Source: Sedimentisphaerales bacterium
GTDB lineage: Bacteria > Planctomycetota > Phycisphaerae > Sedimentisphaerales > SG8-4
Direction: 5' to 3'
DNA length: 11,039 nt
Assembly: GCA_016932895.1 (NCBI GenBank)
Contig: JAFGCA010000791.1
Location: forward strand, 1 to 11,039
Shown here: positions 1 to 7,957 of the stretch, in pieces
How the letters are laid out: each line of letters opens with the position of its first letter
Position numbering within the stretch: the stretch's first letter is position 1
Notes under the pieces: model-generated
Database searches by the model: none
Told to the model about the DNA's origin: nothing
The model's input: only the letters and a program-made list of their open reading frames with translations
Made by a program: the position numbers and the translations under genes

Positions 1-125
1 GGCAGACGTCGCACGAAGACCTCGAAATGCGCGGTCCCCGTCATCCGCCGGCGGAAGTACACCTGCGCCATCGTCAGCTCGTAGAAATCCGTAAACAGGG
101 CGGGACTGTCGTCGATCAGCCACAT
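1..125 (-). CDS. pncB: Nicotinate phosphoribosyltransferase, N-terminal fragment (runs off left edge)
   Basis: Only the first 41 codons are present; the rest lies beyond the left edge. The visible N-terminus reads [20 protein letters not shown], followed by QVYF and, near residue 33, HFEVFVRRL. This is the characteristic start of the nicotinate phosphoribosyltransferase family, in which an LxTDxYELTMA block precedes a FExFVR block. The enzyme joins nicotinate and PRPP to give nicotinate mononucleotide in cytoplasmic NAD salvage. The ATG overlaps the stop codon of the upstream nicotinamidase gene by 10 bases, and an AAGAGG Shine-Dalgarno sequence inside that gene lies 8 bases before the ATG. 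Translation of the two is therefore probably coupled, and nicotinate from the first enzyme feeds the second. Family assignment is firm; subfamily and completeness cannot be judged. Confidence 0.88.
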   Translation of the reverse strand, partial: MWLIDDSPALFTDFYELTMAQVYFRRRMTGTAHFEVFVRRL

Positions 126-760
126 GGCAGGTGCCTCTTGAGCTCATCGAAGGTGGTGGTTTCGACGCCCAGGTGTCGAAGCTCGCGGTAGATCTCCTCG
201 TCGGGCCGGGTTTGCAGGCCGCGGGTGGCGTCGGTCAGAAGCGACAGTCGCACTCCCTCATGTTTCGAGAGTCCTTGCAGCACGTAGTACACGCAGCAAT
301 CCAGGGCCACGCCGAACACCGCGACGCGTTCGGGCCGGACCAAGTCCACCAGCGCGTCGGTGTTCGGGTTGTCGAAGACGTTCAGAGTCTTCTTGCGGAT
401 GACGATGTGGGCCTGTTCCTTCGCCGCCAGCCTTCGCAGGGCGTCCGCATCGACGGCGCCGATCTCCACGTAGTCGATAGGGACGTCGCCGAGATAGCCC
501 ACCCTTTCGCCGCCGCGCGCTCCGGCCAGGCAATGGGGCGGAAACGTCCCGTGCATGTCGGGGGTCTCGGAGATTTCCTCGTCGTCGGTGCTGTGCCAGT
601 CAACGTCGGCCACGATCGAGAAGCCGTTGGCCAGGGCGAATCTCCGGATCTCGCCGACCCTCTCAACGATCTGCTCGGCGCCGGGGACGTAGAGCGTGCC
701 GTCGGGCATCATGAAATCGTACTGCGTATCGACGTCCCAGAATATGAGTTCCGTCTTCAC
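116..760 (-). CDS. pncA: Nicotinamidase / isochorismatase-family cysteine hydrolase
   Basis: A 214-residue protein from a GTG start, matching the usual length of nicotinamidases, which deaminate nicotinamide to nicotinate in NAD salvage. The catalytic triad is visible: Asp11 in DTQYDF, Lys123 or Lys124 in [11 protein letters not shown], and Cys156 in [10 protein letters not shown]. Metal ligands are expected at Asp54 and His56 (DWHS), Glu62 and His76 (FPPHC). Glu replaces a His found in the Mycobacterium enzyme, as in some other nicotinamidases. The frame stays open far upstream to 1234, but the extension does not look like this family and a promoter (826-854) lies inside it, so the GTG at 760 preceded by GGGGA is preferred. 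An ATG at 805 would add 15 residues and is the alternative. The pncB start overlaps its stop, which strongly supports nicotinamidase over another isochorismatase-like activity. Confidence 0.88.
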   Translation of the reverse strand: MKTELIFWDVDTQYDFMMPDGTLYVPGAEQIVERVGEIRRFALANGFSIVADVDWHSTDDEEISETPDMHGTFPPHCLAGARGGERVGYLGDVPIDYVEIGAVDADALRRLAAKEQAHIVIRKKTLNVFDNPNTDALVDLVRPERVAVFGVALDCCVYYVLQGLSKHEGVRLSLLTDATRGLQTRPDEEIYRELRHLGVETTTFDELKRHLPCG

Positions 761-825
761 GATCCATTCCCCAGATCGGGCGCGTCTTTTTTTCTGAGGC
801 CACATCGGGTCTTGCCAGCCCTGGT

Positions 826-854
826 AGCATACGGGCCGATCCGCCCTTTGGCAA
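826..854 (-). promoter_or_regulatory. Candidate sigma70-type promoter for pncA-pncB
   Basis: On the minus strand a TTGCCA box (849-854) and a TATGCT box (826-831) are separated by exactly 17 bases. The first matches the TTGACA consensus at five of six positions and the second matches TATAAT at four of six. Transcription would begin near 819, leaving a leader of about 60 bases before the GTG start of pncA. Read by eye only. Confidence 0.45.
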
Positions 855-881
855 GACGTTGTTCCCTCCGTTGGCCCGACC

Positions 882-890
882 TGATACAAT
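882..890 (+). promoter_or_regulatory. Candidate extended -10 promoter for the yjbQ operon
   Basis: TGATACAAT is an extended -10 element (TGn followed by TACAAT, five of six matches to TATAAT). No good -35 box stands at the usual distance, which is tolerated in extended -10 promoters. Transcription would start near 897, about 65 bases before yjbQ. It lies about 30 bases from the oppositely directed pncA promoter, so the two units are probably transcribed divergently from one short control region. Confidence 0.35.
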
Positions 891-961
891 CCGGTGACTG
901 TGACGGGCGGTCTTCGGGCGAAGGTCCGTCCGGCTGCGAGTGCCGATGCGAAAGGAAGAGT

Positions 962-1378
962 ATGAAGAGTTACCGCAAAGAGCTCTGGTTCGATATCCGT
1001 AACCGGAGGGAGTTCATAAATATCACGCCGCAGATCGAACAGTGCTTGGTCGAGAGCGGTATCAAGGAGGGATTCCTGCTGTGCAACGCGATGCACATCA
1101 CCGCCAGCGTATTCATCAATGACGACGAGCCGGGTCTCCATCATGACTTCGAGGTCTGGCTGGAAAAACTCGCGCCGGAGAAGCCCTACGACCAGTACCG
1201 GCACAACGGCTACGAAGACAACGCCGACGCACATCTGAAACGCAGCGTGATGGGCCGCGAGGTCGTCGTGGCCGTGACCAACGGCGAGCTCGACTTCGGC
1301 CCGTGGGAGCAGATCTTCTACGGCGAATTCGACGGCAAACGAAAAAAACGCATCCTCGTCAAAATCATCGGCGAATAA
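962..1378 (+). CDS. yjbQ: YjbQ/UPF0047 family protein (secondary thiamine-phosphate synthase)
   Basis: A 138-residue cytoplasmic protein with the full YjbQ (UPF0047) pattern: [18 protein letters not shown] near residues 41-58, a central [18 protein letters not shown] block near residues 81-98 holding the conserved His and Asp residues, and a C-terminal [18 protein letters not shown] block. The ATG at 962 follows AAAGGAAGAG, a good Shine-Dalgarno site. Members of this family have been reported to have weak thiamine-phosphate synthase activity and to suppress loss of ThiE, but the physiological role is unsettled. It heads a plus-strand run: the exporter gene starts 14 bases after its stop. The reading frame is open upstream to 131, but that stretch runs antisense to pncA and is not coding. 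Family call is firm; the biochemical role is from family knowledge. Confidence 0.9.
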   Translation: MKSYRKELWFDIRNRREFINITPQIEQCLVESGIKEGFLLCNAMHITASVFINDDEPGLHHDFEVWLEKLAPEKPYDQYRHNGYEDNADAHLKRSVMGREVVVAVTNGELDFGPWEQIFYGEFDGKRKKRILVKIIGE

Positions 1379-1392
1379 CCAGGCCGTTCGTG

Positions 1393-2025
1393 ATGGAACT
1401 GCTGCTGTTTCTTTTTCAGGTTTTTGGGATATCGCTGTCGGGGGCGTTGCAGCCGGGGCCGGTGACGGCGGCGGCGATCACGATGGGGGCGCGCAACCGC
1501 TTCGCCGGCACGCTGATGGCCGTGGGGCACGGGATCATTGAGTTTCCGCTGATGGTGTTGTTGATCTTCGGTGTGGGGCGGTTCCTGACGCTGCCGGCGG
1601 TGAGCATCGGCATCGGTCTGGCCGGGGGCTCGTTTCTCATCCTCATGGGAGTGGGTATGTTCAAAGACCTCCGCAAGAGCGACGACCCGGAGTTGGGCAT
1701 CACCCGGCGCGGCCCGGTTGTGACGGGCATCGTGCTCTCGGGCGGCAATCCGTATTTCCTGATCTGGTGGGCCACCGTCGGTCTGACGCTTGTCACCACG
1801 GCCAAAGGCTTCGGCGTCTGGGCCTTCGTGTTGTTTGCGATTGCTCACTGGTCGTGCGACTGCATCTGGCTGACGTTTCTCTCGTGGGGCAGCTTCAAGG
1901 GAGCGTCGGTGCTGAGCGCGACGCGGCGCCGCGCCGTGCTGCTGTTCTGCGCCGTGGCGCTGCTGGGTTTTGGGCTGTATTTCATTGGCGACAAGGCCGT
2001 CGAGTTGATGAAATTGATTTGGTAA
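1393..2025 (+). CDS. LysE/RhtB-family amino-acid exporter-like membrane protein
   Basis: A 210-residue, strongly hydrophobic protein with about six membrane segments, near residues 3-24, 38-60, 68-90, 108-134, 140-163 and 181-199. The N-terminal LSGALQPGPVTAAAITMGAR segment followed by AVGHGIIEFPL is the conserved signature of LysE-type translocators, and the second half carries the family's Asn-Pro motif in GGNPYFLIWWA. Members export amino acids or related small molecules across the inner membrane, usually by proton antiport. The ATG at 1393 lies 14 bases after the yjbQ stop with AGG about 9 bases upstream, so it is in the yjbQ operon; a GTG one codon earlier is the alternative start. Substrate cannot be told from the sequence. 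Confidence 0.85.
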   Translation: MELLLFLFQVFGISLSGALQPGPVTAAAITMGARNRFAGTLMAVGHGIIEFPLMVLLIFGVGRFLTLPAVSIGIGLAGGSFLILMGVGMFKDLRKSDDPELGITRRGPVVTGIVLSGGNPYFLIWWATVGLTLVTTAKGFGVWAFVLFAIAHWSCDCIWLTFLSWGSFKGASVLSATRRRAVLLFCAVALLGFGLYFIGDKAVELMKLIW

Positions 2026-2063
2026 GTGCGGCGTCTGCGGCGCGCGGACAGGAGTGTGATACG

Positions 2064-3293
2064 ATGCGGACAGGCAGAAGCGGCGCCGGGAGGCACGCGA
2101 GGTCACGATTCATACGAGGGGGACTCCTCTGTCTGTTCATGGCTCTGCTGGGGGCCGCGGGTGCTTCGGCCGGAGCCATCACCAAGGGCCCGTGCCTGCT
2201 TCGCGTCTATCAGAATCGCGTCGCCTTGCTGTGGGAGAGCGATACCGAAGGTCCCTGGCGCGTGTCCTATGGCCGGCCCGGTGCGACGCCGAGCCGGCTC
2301 GAGAGTACCGGCATGCGGTTTGAGCCGAAGGGGGGAAGGGCGCCGCGCGCGGTCACCATCCACAAAGTATGGCTCGAGAACCTGCGGCCCGGGCAGGTCT
2401 ATCGATACCGCATCGTCGGCGATGGCGGGGCAAGCGACATTCATACGTTCCGAACCGTTCCCGCGAAGGCCCAGGAGGTGAAATTCATCGTCTACGGCGA
2501 CAGCCGCAGCCACCCCGATCGCCACCGCCGCCTCGTCGAGCGGATGATTCGCATCAAACCGGATTTTGTCGTGCACACCGGCGATCTTGTCGATCGCGGG
2601 AAAGCGTACGAACAGTGGGGCGAGCAGTTCTTCGAACCGCTTCGAGGCCTTGTCGAGAGCGTCCCGATCTATATCGCCAAGGGCAATCACGAAGGGGACG
2701 GCGGCAACTTCGAACGGCTGCTCACCCCGCCCGGCGAAGAAAACGACTTCACGTTCGACTACGGCTGCCTTCATTACATCTGCGCCGACAATGTCTCCGA
2801 CCGGGTGGACGACGAACGGCTTCTGAAACGCATCGTCGGCGACGCTGGAGCCAGTCGGTCGCCGTGGAAGTTTGTCAGTTATCACGAACCGAGCCTCAAC
2901 TTCGGGGGCCACGACTCCGACTGGCAGCGCGACGCGGCGCTGCCTGCGTTTGCCGGGGCGGGCGTCGATTTCGTCATTGCGGGCCATTCCCACCTGTACG
3001 AGCGGATCCGGCCGGTGGCCCCGCCCGAGGCCGGGGGCAGCTACGTCACGTACATCACCAGCGGCGGGGGCGGCGCTTCCACTCACGACATCGAGCCGAT
3101 GAATTGGCACGCCGCGGCCAAGTCGGTTTGCCATTTCTGTGTCTTCCACATCCGGGGCAACCGCCTCACCATGGATGCGGTCGACGAGGACGGCAAGGTT
3201 ATCGACCACCTGGAGGTGACCAAGCAGAACGGCCGGCTCAACAGCGAGTATCTGCAGACGGCTCTTTCGATGCAGCGTCTGCTGCGCCGGTAA
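2064..3293 (+). CDS. Secreted calcineurin-like metallophosphoesterase (purple-acid-phosphatase-like)
   Basis: A 409-residue protein starting with a basic region and a hydrophobic segment (about residues 17-37, ending ASAGA), a Sec-type signal peptide, so it acts outside the inner membrane. Residues 38-133 form a fibronectin-like N-terminal domain as in purple acid phosphatases. The catalytic domain follows with the five metallophosphoesterase motifs in order: GDSR (145-148), GDLVDRG (173-179), GNHE (207-210), His274 in SYHEPS and GHSH (307-310). The second motif reads GDLVD rather than the GDxxY of true purple acid phosphatases, so the iron-binding Tyr is absent and the protein is probably not purple. 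Expected activity is phosphomonoester or phosphodiester hydrolysis with two metals. AGGAG lies 9 bases before the ATG, 38 bases after the exporter stop, so it probably belongs to the same operon. Substrate unknown. Confidence 0.87.
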   Translation: MRTGRSGAGRHARSRFIRGGLLCLFMALLGAAGASAGAITKGPCLLRVYQNRVALLWESDTEGPWRVSYGRPGATPSRLESTGMRFEPKGGRAPRAVTIHKVWLENLRPGQVYRYRIVGDGGASDIHTFRTVPAKAQEVKFIVYGDSRSHPDRHRRLVERMIRIKPDFVVHTGDLVDRGKAYEQWGEQFFEPLRGLVESVPIYIAKGNHEGDGGNFERLLTPPGEENDFTFDYGCLHYICADNVSDRVDDERLLKRIVGDAGASRSPWKFVSYHEPSLNFGGHDSDWQRDAALPAFAGAGVDFVIAGHSHLYERIRPVAPPEAGGSYVTYITSGGGGASTHDIEPMNWHAAAKSVCHFCVFHIRGNRLTMDAVDEDGKVIDHLEVTKQNGRLNSEYLQTALSMQRLLRR

Positions 3294-3296
3294 CGC

Positions 3297-4685
3297 CTAC
3301 CTATCCGCAGGCGGTTCGCCGGCTTCGGCGGACAGATCGGAAAGTCCCGGCTGCGGATCCTGCGACGAACGGAGGATTTCCTGGAGGCTGTGTTTGGCCA
3401 GGAATTGCCGTTGGGAGCGGACGAGCCTGCCGAGCGTTTCGTTTTCGTGGAGGTTCGGCTGGGCCAGGGCCGCAGCGGCCACCGCCTCGGCAATCTGGGC
3501 CAGGGTGATCCGCGCCGGCGCCCGGGCCAGGGTGAATCCCGGTTTGGGCTCGACCGTACGAGCCAGAATCTCCTTGTCTACGAGACGATCCAGGACGCTC
3601 TCTCCGAATTCGGTGGGGATGTCCAGTCGCGTGCAGAGCCGCTCGGCCGGGATCGGACCCTCGCTGTCTTCAAAGGCTTCAGCGATCTCGCGCGCCATGT
3701 TGACGACGGTCAGATCGTTGGCGATGAAATACTCCTGATCCATCTTCTCGGCGGCGGCCATCTCGGCGGCGTCGAGCGTCTTGAGGTGTTGCGTGGTGAA
3801 CGTCAGTTGCAGGCCGAACAGGGCGATCAGCCAGGTGATGTGAATCCAGAAGACACCCAGCGGGATCAGGCCGAGGACGCCGTAGATCTTGCTGTACGGG
3901 ATGAACTCGGTGACGTATTGGCCGAAGCCCCATTTGGCGACGCTCCAGACCAGAGCGGCCACCGCCGCACCCCACAACGCCGCCCCGGGATTCACTTTCG
4001 TATGGGGCAGCACGAAGTACAGCAGGAAGAAGGCCAGCAGCGAGAGCAGATAGGAAAGAACGTACGGCGCCACGTGGGTCAGCACGGTCGTTTCGAAACT
4101 CTTCAATGCGGCGTATTGCGTCGTCGTGTAGATGCCCGCGCCCAGCAGTAGGGGGGCCAGCGTCAGCAGCGCCCAGTAGTTGATCATCCGGTGCAGGAAC
4201 CCGCGTCCGCGCGACACGTGCCAGATGTGGTTGAACGCCCTTTCGATCGTGGATAGCAGCGCCAGCGCCGCCCAGATGACCAGGACGGCGCTGAGCAGAC
4301 TCAACGACCGGTTGTTCAGCCGGCTGAAGAAGCCGCTGATGATGTTGTCGAGGTAGTCCGTGAGCATCACCGTCTCTTCGGGCTTCTCGGAATCCGGGGC
4401 GTACTCGATTTTCGTCAGGTGAAGCTGTTCGTAGGCGAAGTTCTTCAGACGCACGCCGACGTCCTGATAGCCCGGCGCCGCCTGGAAGAGCAGCAGCACG
4501 ACGATGGCCAGAGGGACCAGGCCGAAGATGGTGTAATAGGACAGCGCTGCGGCCTGTTGACCGGCGCGATTGCGCTTGAGCAGGCGAATGCAATGCGACC
4601 ACAGCTTGATCTGAAATACCGCCAGCCGGCTCGCGCGACCCAATTGGGTGGTCGGCGTGGTCCGCAGATTCCTGAGCACTCTCAT
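3297..4685 (-). CDS. yihY: YihY/BrkB-family inner-membrane protein with C-terminal winged-helix-like domain
   Basis: A 462-residue protein. Residues 28-300 are the YihY/BrkB fold with six membrane segments (about 49-68, 128-147, 170-187, 207-227, 234-254 and 267-296) and the typical AALSYYTIFGLVPL motif after a basic stretch ending in RNRAGQQ. Family members were once named RNase BN, which is considered wrong; their function is not settled. After the last segment comes a soluble tail: residues 317-390 look like a winged-helix domain (a TVVNMAREIAEAF helix, then PAERLCTRLDIP and a VLDRLVDKEIL helix), followed by a helical stretch and a low-complexity end. The gene starts 10 bases after the AsmA-like gene, with only a weak ribosome site, so the two are co-transcribed. 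Its stop faces that of the phosphoesterase gene with 3 bases between and no visible terminator. Confidence 0.88.
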   Translation of the reverse strand: MRVLRNLRTTPTTQLGRASRLAVFQIKLWSHCIRLLKRNRAGQQAAALSYYTIFGLVPLAIVVLLLFQAAPGYQDVGVRLKNFAYEQLHLTKIEYAPDSEKPEETVMLTDYLDNIISGFFSRLNNRSLSLLSAVLVIWAALALLSTIERAFNHIWHVSRGRGFLHRMINYWALLTLAPLLLGAGIYTTTQYAALKSFETTVLTHVAPYVLSYLLSLLAFFLLYFVLPHTKVNPGAALWGAAVAALVWSVAKWGFGQYVTEFIPYSKIYGVLGLIPLGVFWIHITWLIALFGLQLTFTTQHLKTLDAAEMAAAEKMDQEYFIANDLTVVNMAREIAEAFEDSEGPIPAERLCTRLDIPTEFGESVLDRLVDKEILARTVEPKPGFTLARAPARITLAQIAEAVAAAALAQPNLHENETLGRLVRSQRQFLAKHSLQEILRSSQDPQPGLSDLSAEAGEPPADR

Positions 4686-4695
4686 GTGGCACCGT

Positions 4696-7600
4696 TTACC
4701 TTCGCAGCAGGTCTTCGAGACCCTTGAACAGTTGTTGCTGCAGGAATTGACTCGTGTCGATCTCCACCTTATTGACGGTTCCCCGCAGCGGGATCGTGAT
4801 GCGCGCGCCGGCTTCGCCTTCCCGGTCCACGCGCGTCGTGCGCCCGCGCCACGTCCAGGGCAGCGTCACCGTCATGTTCAGGCGACCGTCGAATCCGATG
4901 ACGCCGCCGAAGTTGAGAGGATTGTCACCGACGTCTATTTGCATGTTCTCGTAGCTTACCGTGCCGTCGCGAACGACAAGACGCGTCGGGCGGATGGTGG
5001 CGCGCTGGTCCCGCAACGACTTTCCCGACGCCGTGAAGATGTTGTTCAACGCGGGGGAAGCGCGCAGGTCCAGATTGTTGCAGGAGAAGGTGCCGACGAT
5101 CTGGATTTCCTTCTCGTGCCCGGGCGTCAACGGAATCACGAGCTTCTCGCAATCGAAGTTGGCTTCGCCGCTGACGTTGGCCATGTTGGCGAAAATGGGG
5201 TTGATGAATTTCAGCAGCTTCTCCGTGGTCTCGGTGTTGAGCCGGACGTTCTGGGCCAGAAGCAACGGTCCGGGCGTTTGTAGAAGCGTGGGCTTCTGTT
5301 TGAAGTTCGCCTGGGCGGCGAAGCGCAACTGGCCTTCGTTGACGGTCGTCTGGAAGGGGGCCAGGCGCATCAGGCCCTCAACGACGGCGACGTTGACATC
5401 GATGGCGCCGAAGCGCAGTCCCATGTACTTGGCACTGTCGCATCCGACCCGCCCCCGGCTGGTCAAGTTCGGTAGCAACTGGTTGGGGTCCTCGGCGGGG
5501 TAGGTACTGGCAAAATTCAGATTCACCGTGCTGCGTCCGGTCAGCTCCAGCTTCTCCGGGAGGAAGACGGAAGCGGCGGACCCGATGAACTCGCCGGCGC
5601 CTTCGCCTTCGAGAGCCCCTTCAATGCGCATCTTGCCGTCTTGCTGACTCCTTTTGAGCTCGCCGCGTTTGATTTCTATTTGCTCGCCCTTGATCTGCAA
5701 CTTCTCGACCGTGACCGATTTGTCGTTGGGATCCAATTCGACGTCCAGCACGACGGAGATGTCGTTTTGGTCAAAAGCCTTTTCACCGGGCATCTGCAGC
5801 CGGAAGTTGCGAATCGCGGTGTTGTCCGTGCGGATGCGATACCTGCCGGCCTGCCCGGTCAGAGCCAGCTCCGACGCGGCGCTGCCGGACAACTCCGCTT
5901 TTTTGGGCAGCGCGCCGAAGAACACGGCATAGGGTTTGGCCTTCTTCAGATCGAGATCTCGGGCCGTGACGTCGAGCTTCATCGCCGCCGGGGACGCCTT
6001 GTCGAGCGGGACCGTGCCTTTCTTGACCGTGACGTTGCCTACGGTGCTCTTGACGGCGACGTTGTCGATGGCCAGCACCTGCTTTTCCTTGTCGAGGTTG
6101 ACGGCGAAGTCGATATTGGCGGCCGGCTCGGAAACGCTGTTGCCGTCCGTCGAGGCGAGCACGAGCTGTTTGATCGAGGCCGAGCCGGTGGCCCCCAGGT
6201 CGTTGGGCTCGATGGAGACCTTTCCCGTACTGGCGAGCTCGCCGGCCATTTCATAGGGGCCCAGGTTGGCGAACTGCCCCAACTCCGCTTGCAGCTTCGC
6301 CAGGTCCACGGTGCCGTTGTAGTTGATGTTCGCAAAGTCGCCGCTGGCGGCGATGCGGGCAAACGCGGCCGAGACGTTGAGCGATTCGAGCTGTGTCTTC
6401 TTCTCGTTGGCGGCGAGCTTGAGGTTGGCGGTCACCGGCTCGCTCAGCGACAGCTCCTTTCCGTCCATGGTTCCAGTCAATCCGACCAGACTGGTCTGGG
6501 CGACGACGGTGGCCCGGCCGGCCTGCGTGGTCGTCTCGACGCTGCCGCTGGCCCGACCGCTGGTGATTTGCATCCCTTCTTTGATGCCGAACGTCTTCGG
6601 CATCTGCGAGAGCAGCGCCGCCACGTTGCAGTCGAACTGCCCCTTCAGGCCGTAGGCGGCATCGCTTTGAAGCAGGTCGGTCAGGGTGGTGACGCTGGTC
6701 GGGACGGCTCCGGTGGCTGTCACCGACGCCCAGTCGGTCTGCGCTTCCAGCTTGTCGACCTGAAACGTCTTTCCCTTTTGCGTCAACTTCGCATCGACGT
6801 TCAGACGCGAGGTCTGCACGCGGTCGCCCTTGATCTCGGCGCCGGTCACGTCGACGTTCGCTGCGCGGACGCGGGCGGTGACGTCCTGGAGTCGCCCGTC
6901 CACGATCGTGCTCGCGACGTTCGCCGACAGGGTGCCTTTGCCGCGCATGTCCACACCGGCCAGTGCCAGAAGCGATCCGAGCGATTCGACGTTGAGGTCG
7001 TTGACCTCGACGGTGAACTCGCCGGTGGTGCCCTTCAGGCTCCAGCCGGAGCCGGTCTTCTCTTTCGGGGTATCGATTTGACCGCTGGCTCGAATCTTGC
7101 CCGGCTGGCCCGCATCGGCGACGACCATATCGACCTGGACGCTGGAGCGCTGGCCCGGCGGACGCAGACGCGCGGTGGAGTTGATCTGGCGGATCTCGAC
7201 GGTCTTGCCGGCGGTGTCCGTGAGGCGGACGTTTCCGTCGTTGACGACGAGGTCCGTCGTGAGGGCCATCGTCGCGGTGGCCGACTGAGCTTGGGAGCTC
7301 TTTCCGGCCGGCCCGGCCTGTCGGGCCGGTGGTCTCTGACGCAGGTCAATCTCGACCTGCGGCTTGTCGATGACCGTTTCGCCCAGCGTCAGGTTGCCCC
7401 CGAGCAGTGCCGTCAGTCGGGGCTGGGCCGCAATCTTCCGGACGCTCACGGAGGTCCAGCCGGTCCGGTCGCGAAAGCTGAACTCGGAGATTCGCAGCCC
7501 CTTGAGCCAGCCCAGGGAAAGGTCGCCGATGGTCGCGGTGCCCCCCGTGGAGCGGCTGATCCGGGCCTGGATCATCTTCGTAAAACCCTGTGAGGACAAC

Positions 7601-7722
7601 ACCAGCGGCGCCGCGAGGATCAGGAGGAAGATCAATACCACCATACCGCCCAAAAGCCAGGGCCACTTGCGGCGTCGGACCAGTCGCTTCATCTTCAATT
7701 TTTGTCTCTCTTGCGCGTCCAT
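4696..7722 (-). CDS. AsmA-family (TamB/YhdP-like) envelope protein
   Basis: A 1008-residue protein. A short basic N-terminus leads into one membrane anchor (about residues 20-42, WPWLLGGMVVLIFLLILAAP), then a very long extracytoplasmic region. The block after the anchor contains TGGTATIGDLSLGWLKG and later GETVIDKPQVEIDLRQ, which is the AsmA N-terminal pattern. The rest is a repetitive beta-strand series of the repeating-beta-groove type, with a C-terminus (ARITIPLRGTVNKVEIDTSQ) typical of the family. Such proteins are thought to bridge inner and outer membranes and move phospholipids, so a Gram-negative envelope is implied. The ATG at 7722 has GAGGTG six bases upstream. An Ala/Gln/Pro-rich linker at about residues 130-150 is unusual. 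It is first gene in a two-gene unit with the YihY-like protein. Exact role is inferred from the family. Confidence 0.82.
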   Translation of the reverse strand: MDAQERQKLKMKRLVRRRKWPWLLGGMVVLIFLLILAAPLVLSSQGFTKMIQARISRSTGGTATIGDLSLGWLKGLRISEFSFRDRTGWTSVSVRKIAAQPRLTALLGGNLTLGETVIDKPQVEIDLRQRPPARQAGPAGKSSQAQSATATMALTTDLVVNDGNVRLTDTAGKTVEIRQINSTARLRPPGQRSSVQVDMVVADAGQPGKIRASGQIDTPKEKTGSGWSLKGTTGEFTVEVNDLNVESLGSLLALAGVDMRGKGTLSANVASTIVDGRLQDVTARVRAANVDVTGAEIKGDRVQTSRLNVDAKLTQKGKTFQVDKLEAQTDWASVTATGAVPTSVTTLTDLLQSDAAYGLKGQFDCNVAALLSQMPKTFGIKEGMQITSGRASGSVETTTQAGRATVVAQTSLVGLTGTMDGKELSLSEPVTANLKLAANEKKTQLESLNVSAAFARIAASGDFANINYNGTVDLAKLQAELGQFANLGPYEMAGELASTGKVSIEPNDLGATGSASIKQLVLASTDGNSVSEPAANIDFAVNLDKEKQVLAIDNVAVKSTVGNVTVKKGTVPLDKASPAAMKLDVTARDLDLKKAKPYAVFFGALPKKAELSGSAASELALTGQAGRYRIRTDNTAIRNFRLQMPGEKAFDQNDISVVLDVELDPNDKSVTVEKLQIKGEQIEIKRGELKRSQQDGKMRIEGALEGEGAGEFIGSAASVFLPEKLELTGRSTVNLNFASTYPAEDPNQLLPNLTSRGRVGCDSAKYMGLRFGAIDVNVAVVEGLMRLAPFQTTVNEGQLRFAAQANFKQKPTLLQTPGPLLLAQNVRLNTETTEKLLKFINPIFANMANVSGEANFDCEKLVIPLTPGHEKEIQIVGTFSCNNLDLRASPALNNIFTASGKSLRDQRATIRPTRLVVRDGTVSYENMQIDVGDNPLNFGGVIGFDGRLNMTVTLPWTWRGRTTRVDREGEAGARITIPLRGTVNKVEIDTSQFLQQQLFKGLEDLLRR

Positions 7723-7772
7723 GTCTGCACCTCAATATCCATACTATTATCTCGTTCGTCGATCTATCGTCC

Positions 7773-7801
7773 ATTGTAGTGCAAGGCATCCGGGAACACA
7801 A
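7773..7801 (-). promoter_or_regulatory. Candidate sigma70-type promoter for the asmA-yihY unit
   Basis: On the minus strand TTGTGT (7796-7801) and TACAAT (7773-7778) are separated by 17 bases. The -10 box matches the consensus at five of six positions and the -35 box at three. Transcription would start near 7766, about 44 bases before the AsmA start codon. The neighbouring stretch 7802-7957 shows no gene, RNA or repeat that I can support. Confidence 0.4.
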
Positions 7802-7957
7802 AGTCAGAAATCATCGGTTCGGCGCCGCCGTGCTTGTGTGAAATCAACTCTCTCGTGCGTACGCTGAGTTTGTTCGGCGGTGCCCGCAATTCATCGCGAT
7901 CTTCCGCCTTGCATCGTTTGATTTCAAGAATTGTACTGTAACGCCGTATATCGCGTA

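Noticed and set aside
131..961. Upstream extension of the yjbQ frame
   Set aside because: It runs antisense to pncA, has no family similarity, and a good ribosome site and family-consistent N-terminus mark the ATG at 962.
761..1234. Upstream extension of the pncA frame
   Set aside because: It overlaps yjbQ on the other strand and contains the likely pncA promoter; the nicotinamidase family begins at the GTG at 760.
1767..2063. Extension of the phosphoesterase frame into the exporter gene
   Set aside because: The exporter frame is clearly coding there, and the ATG at 2064 has AGGAG upstream and begins a normal signal peptide.
1318..2106. A long minus-strand frame opposite the LysE-type exporter
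   Set aside because: Gln-, Arg- and His-rich translation typical of an antisense shadow; no motif.
5641..7593. A 650-codon open frame on the plus strand opposite the AsmA-like gene
   Set aside because: It is antisense to a well-supported gene, its composition is rich in Arg, Gly, Asp and Val as expected for a mirror frame in GC-rich DNA, and it shows no domain or ribosome site.
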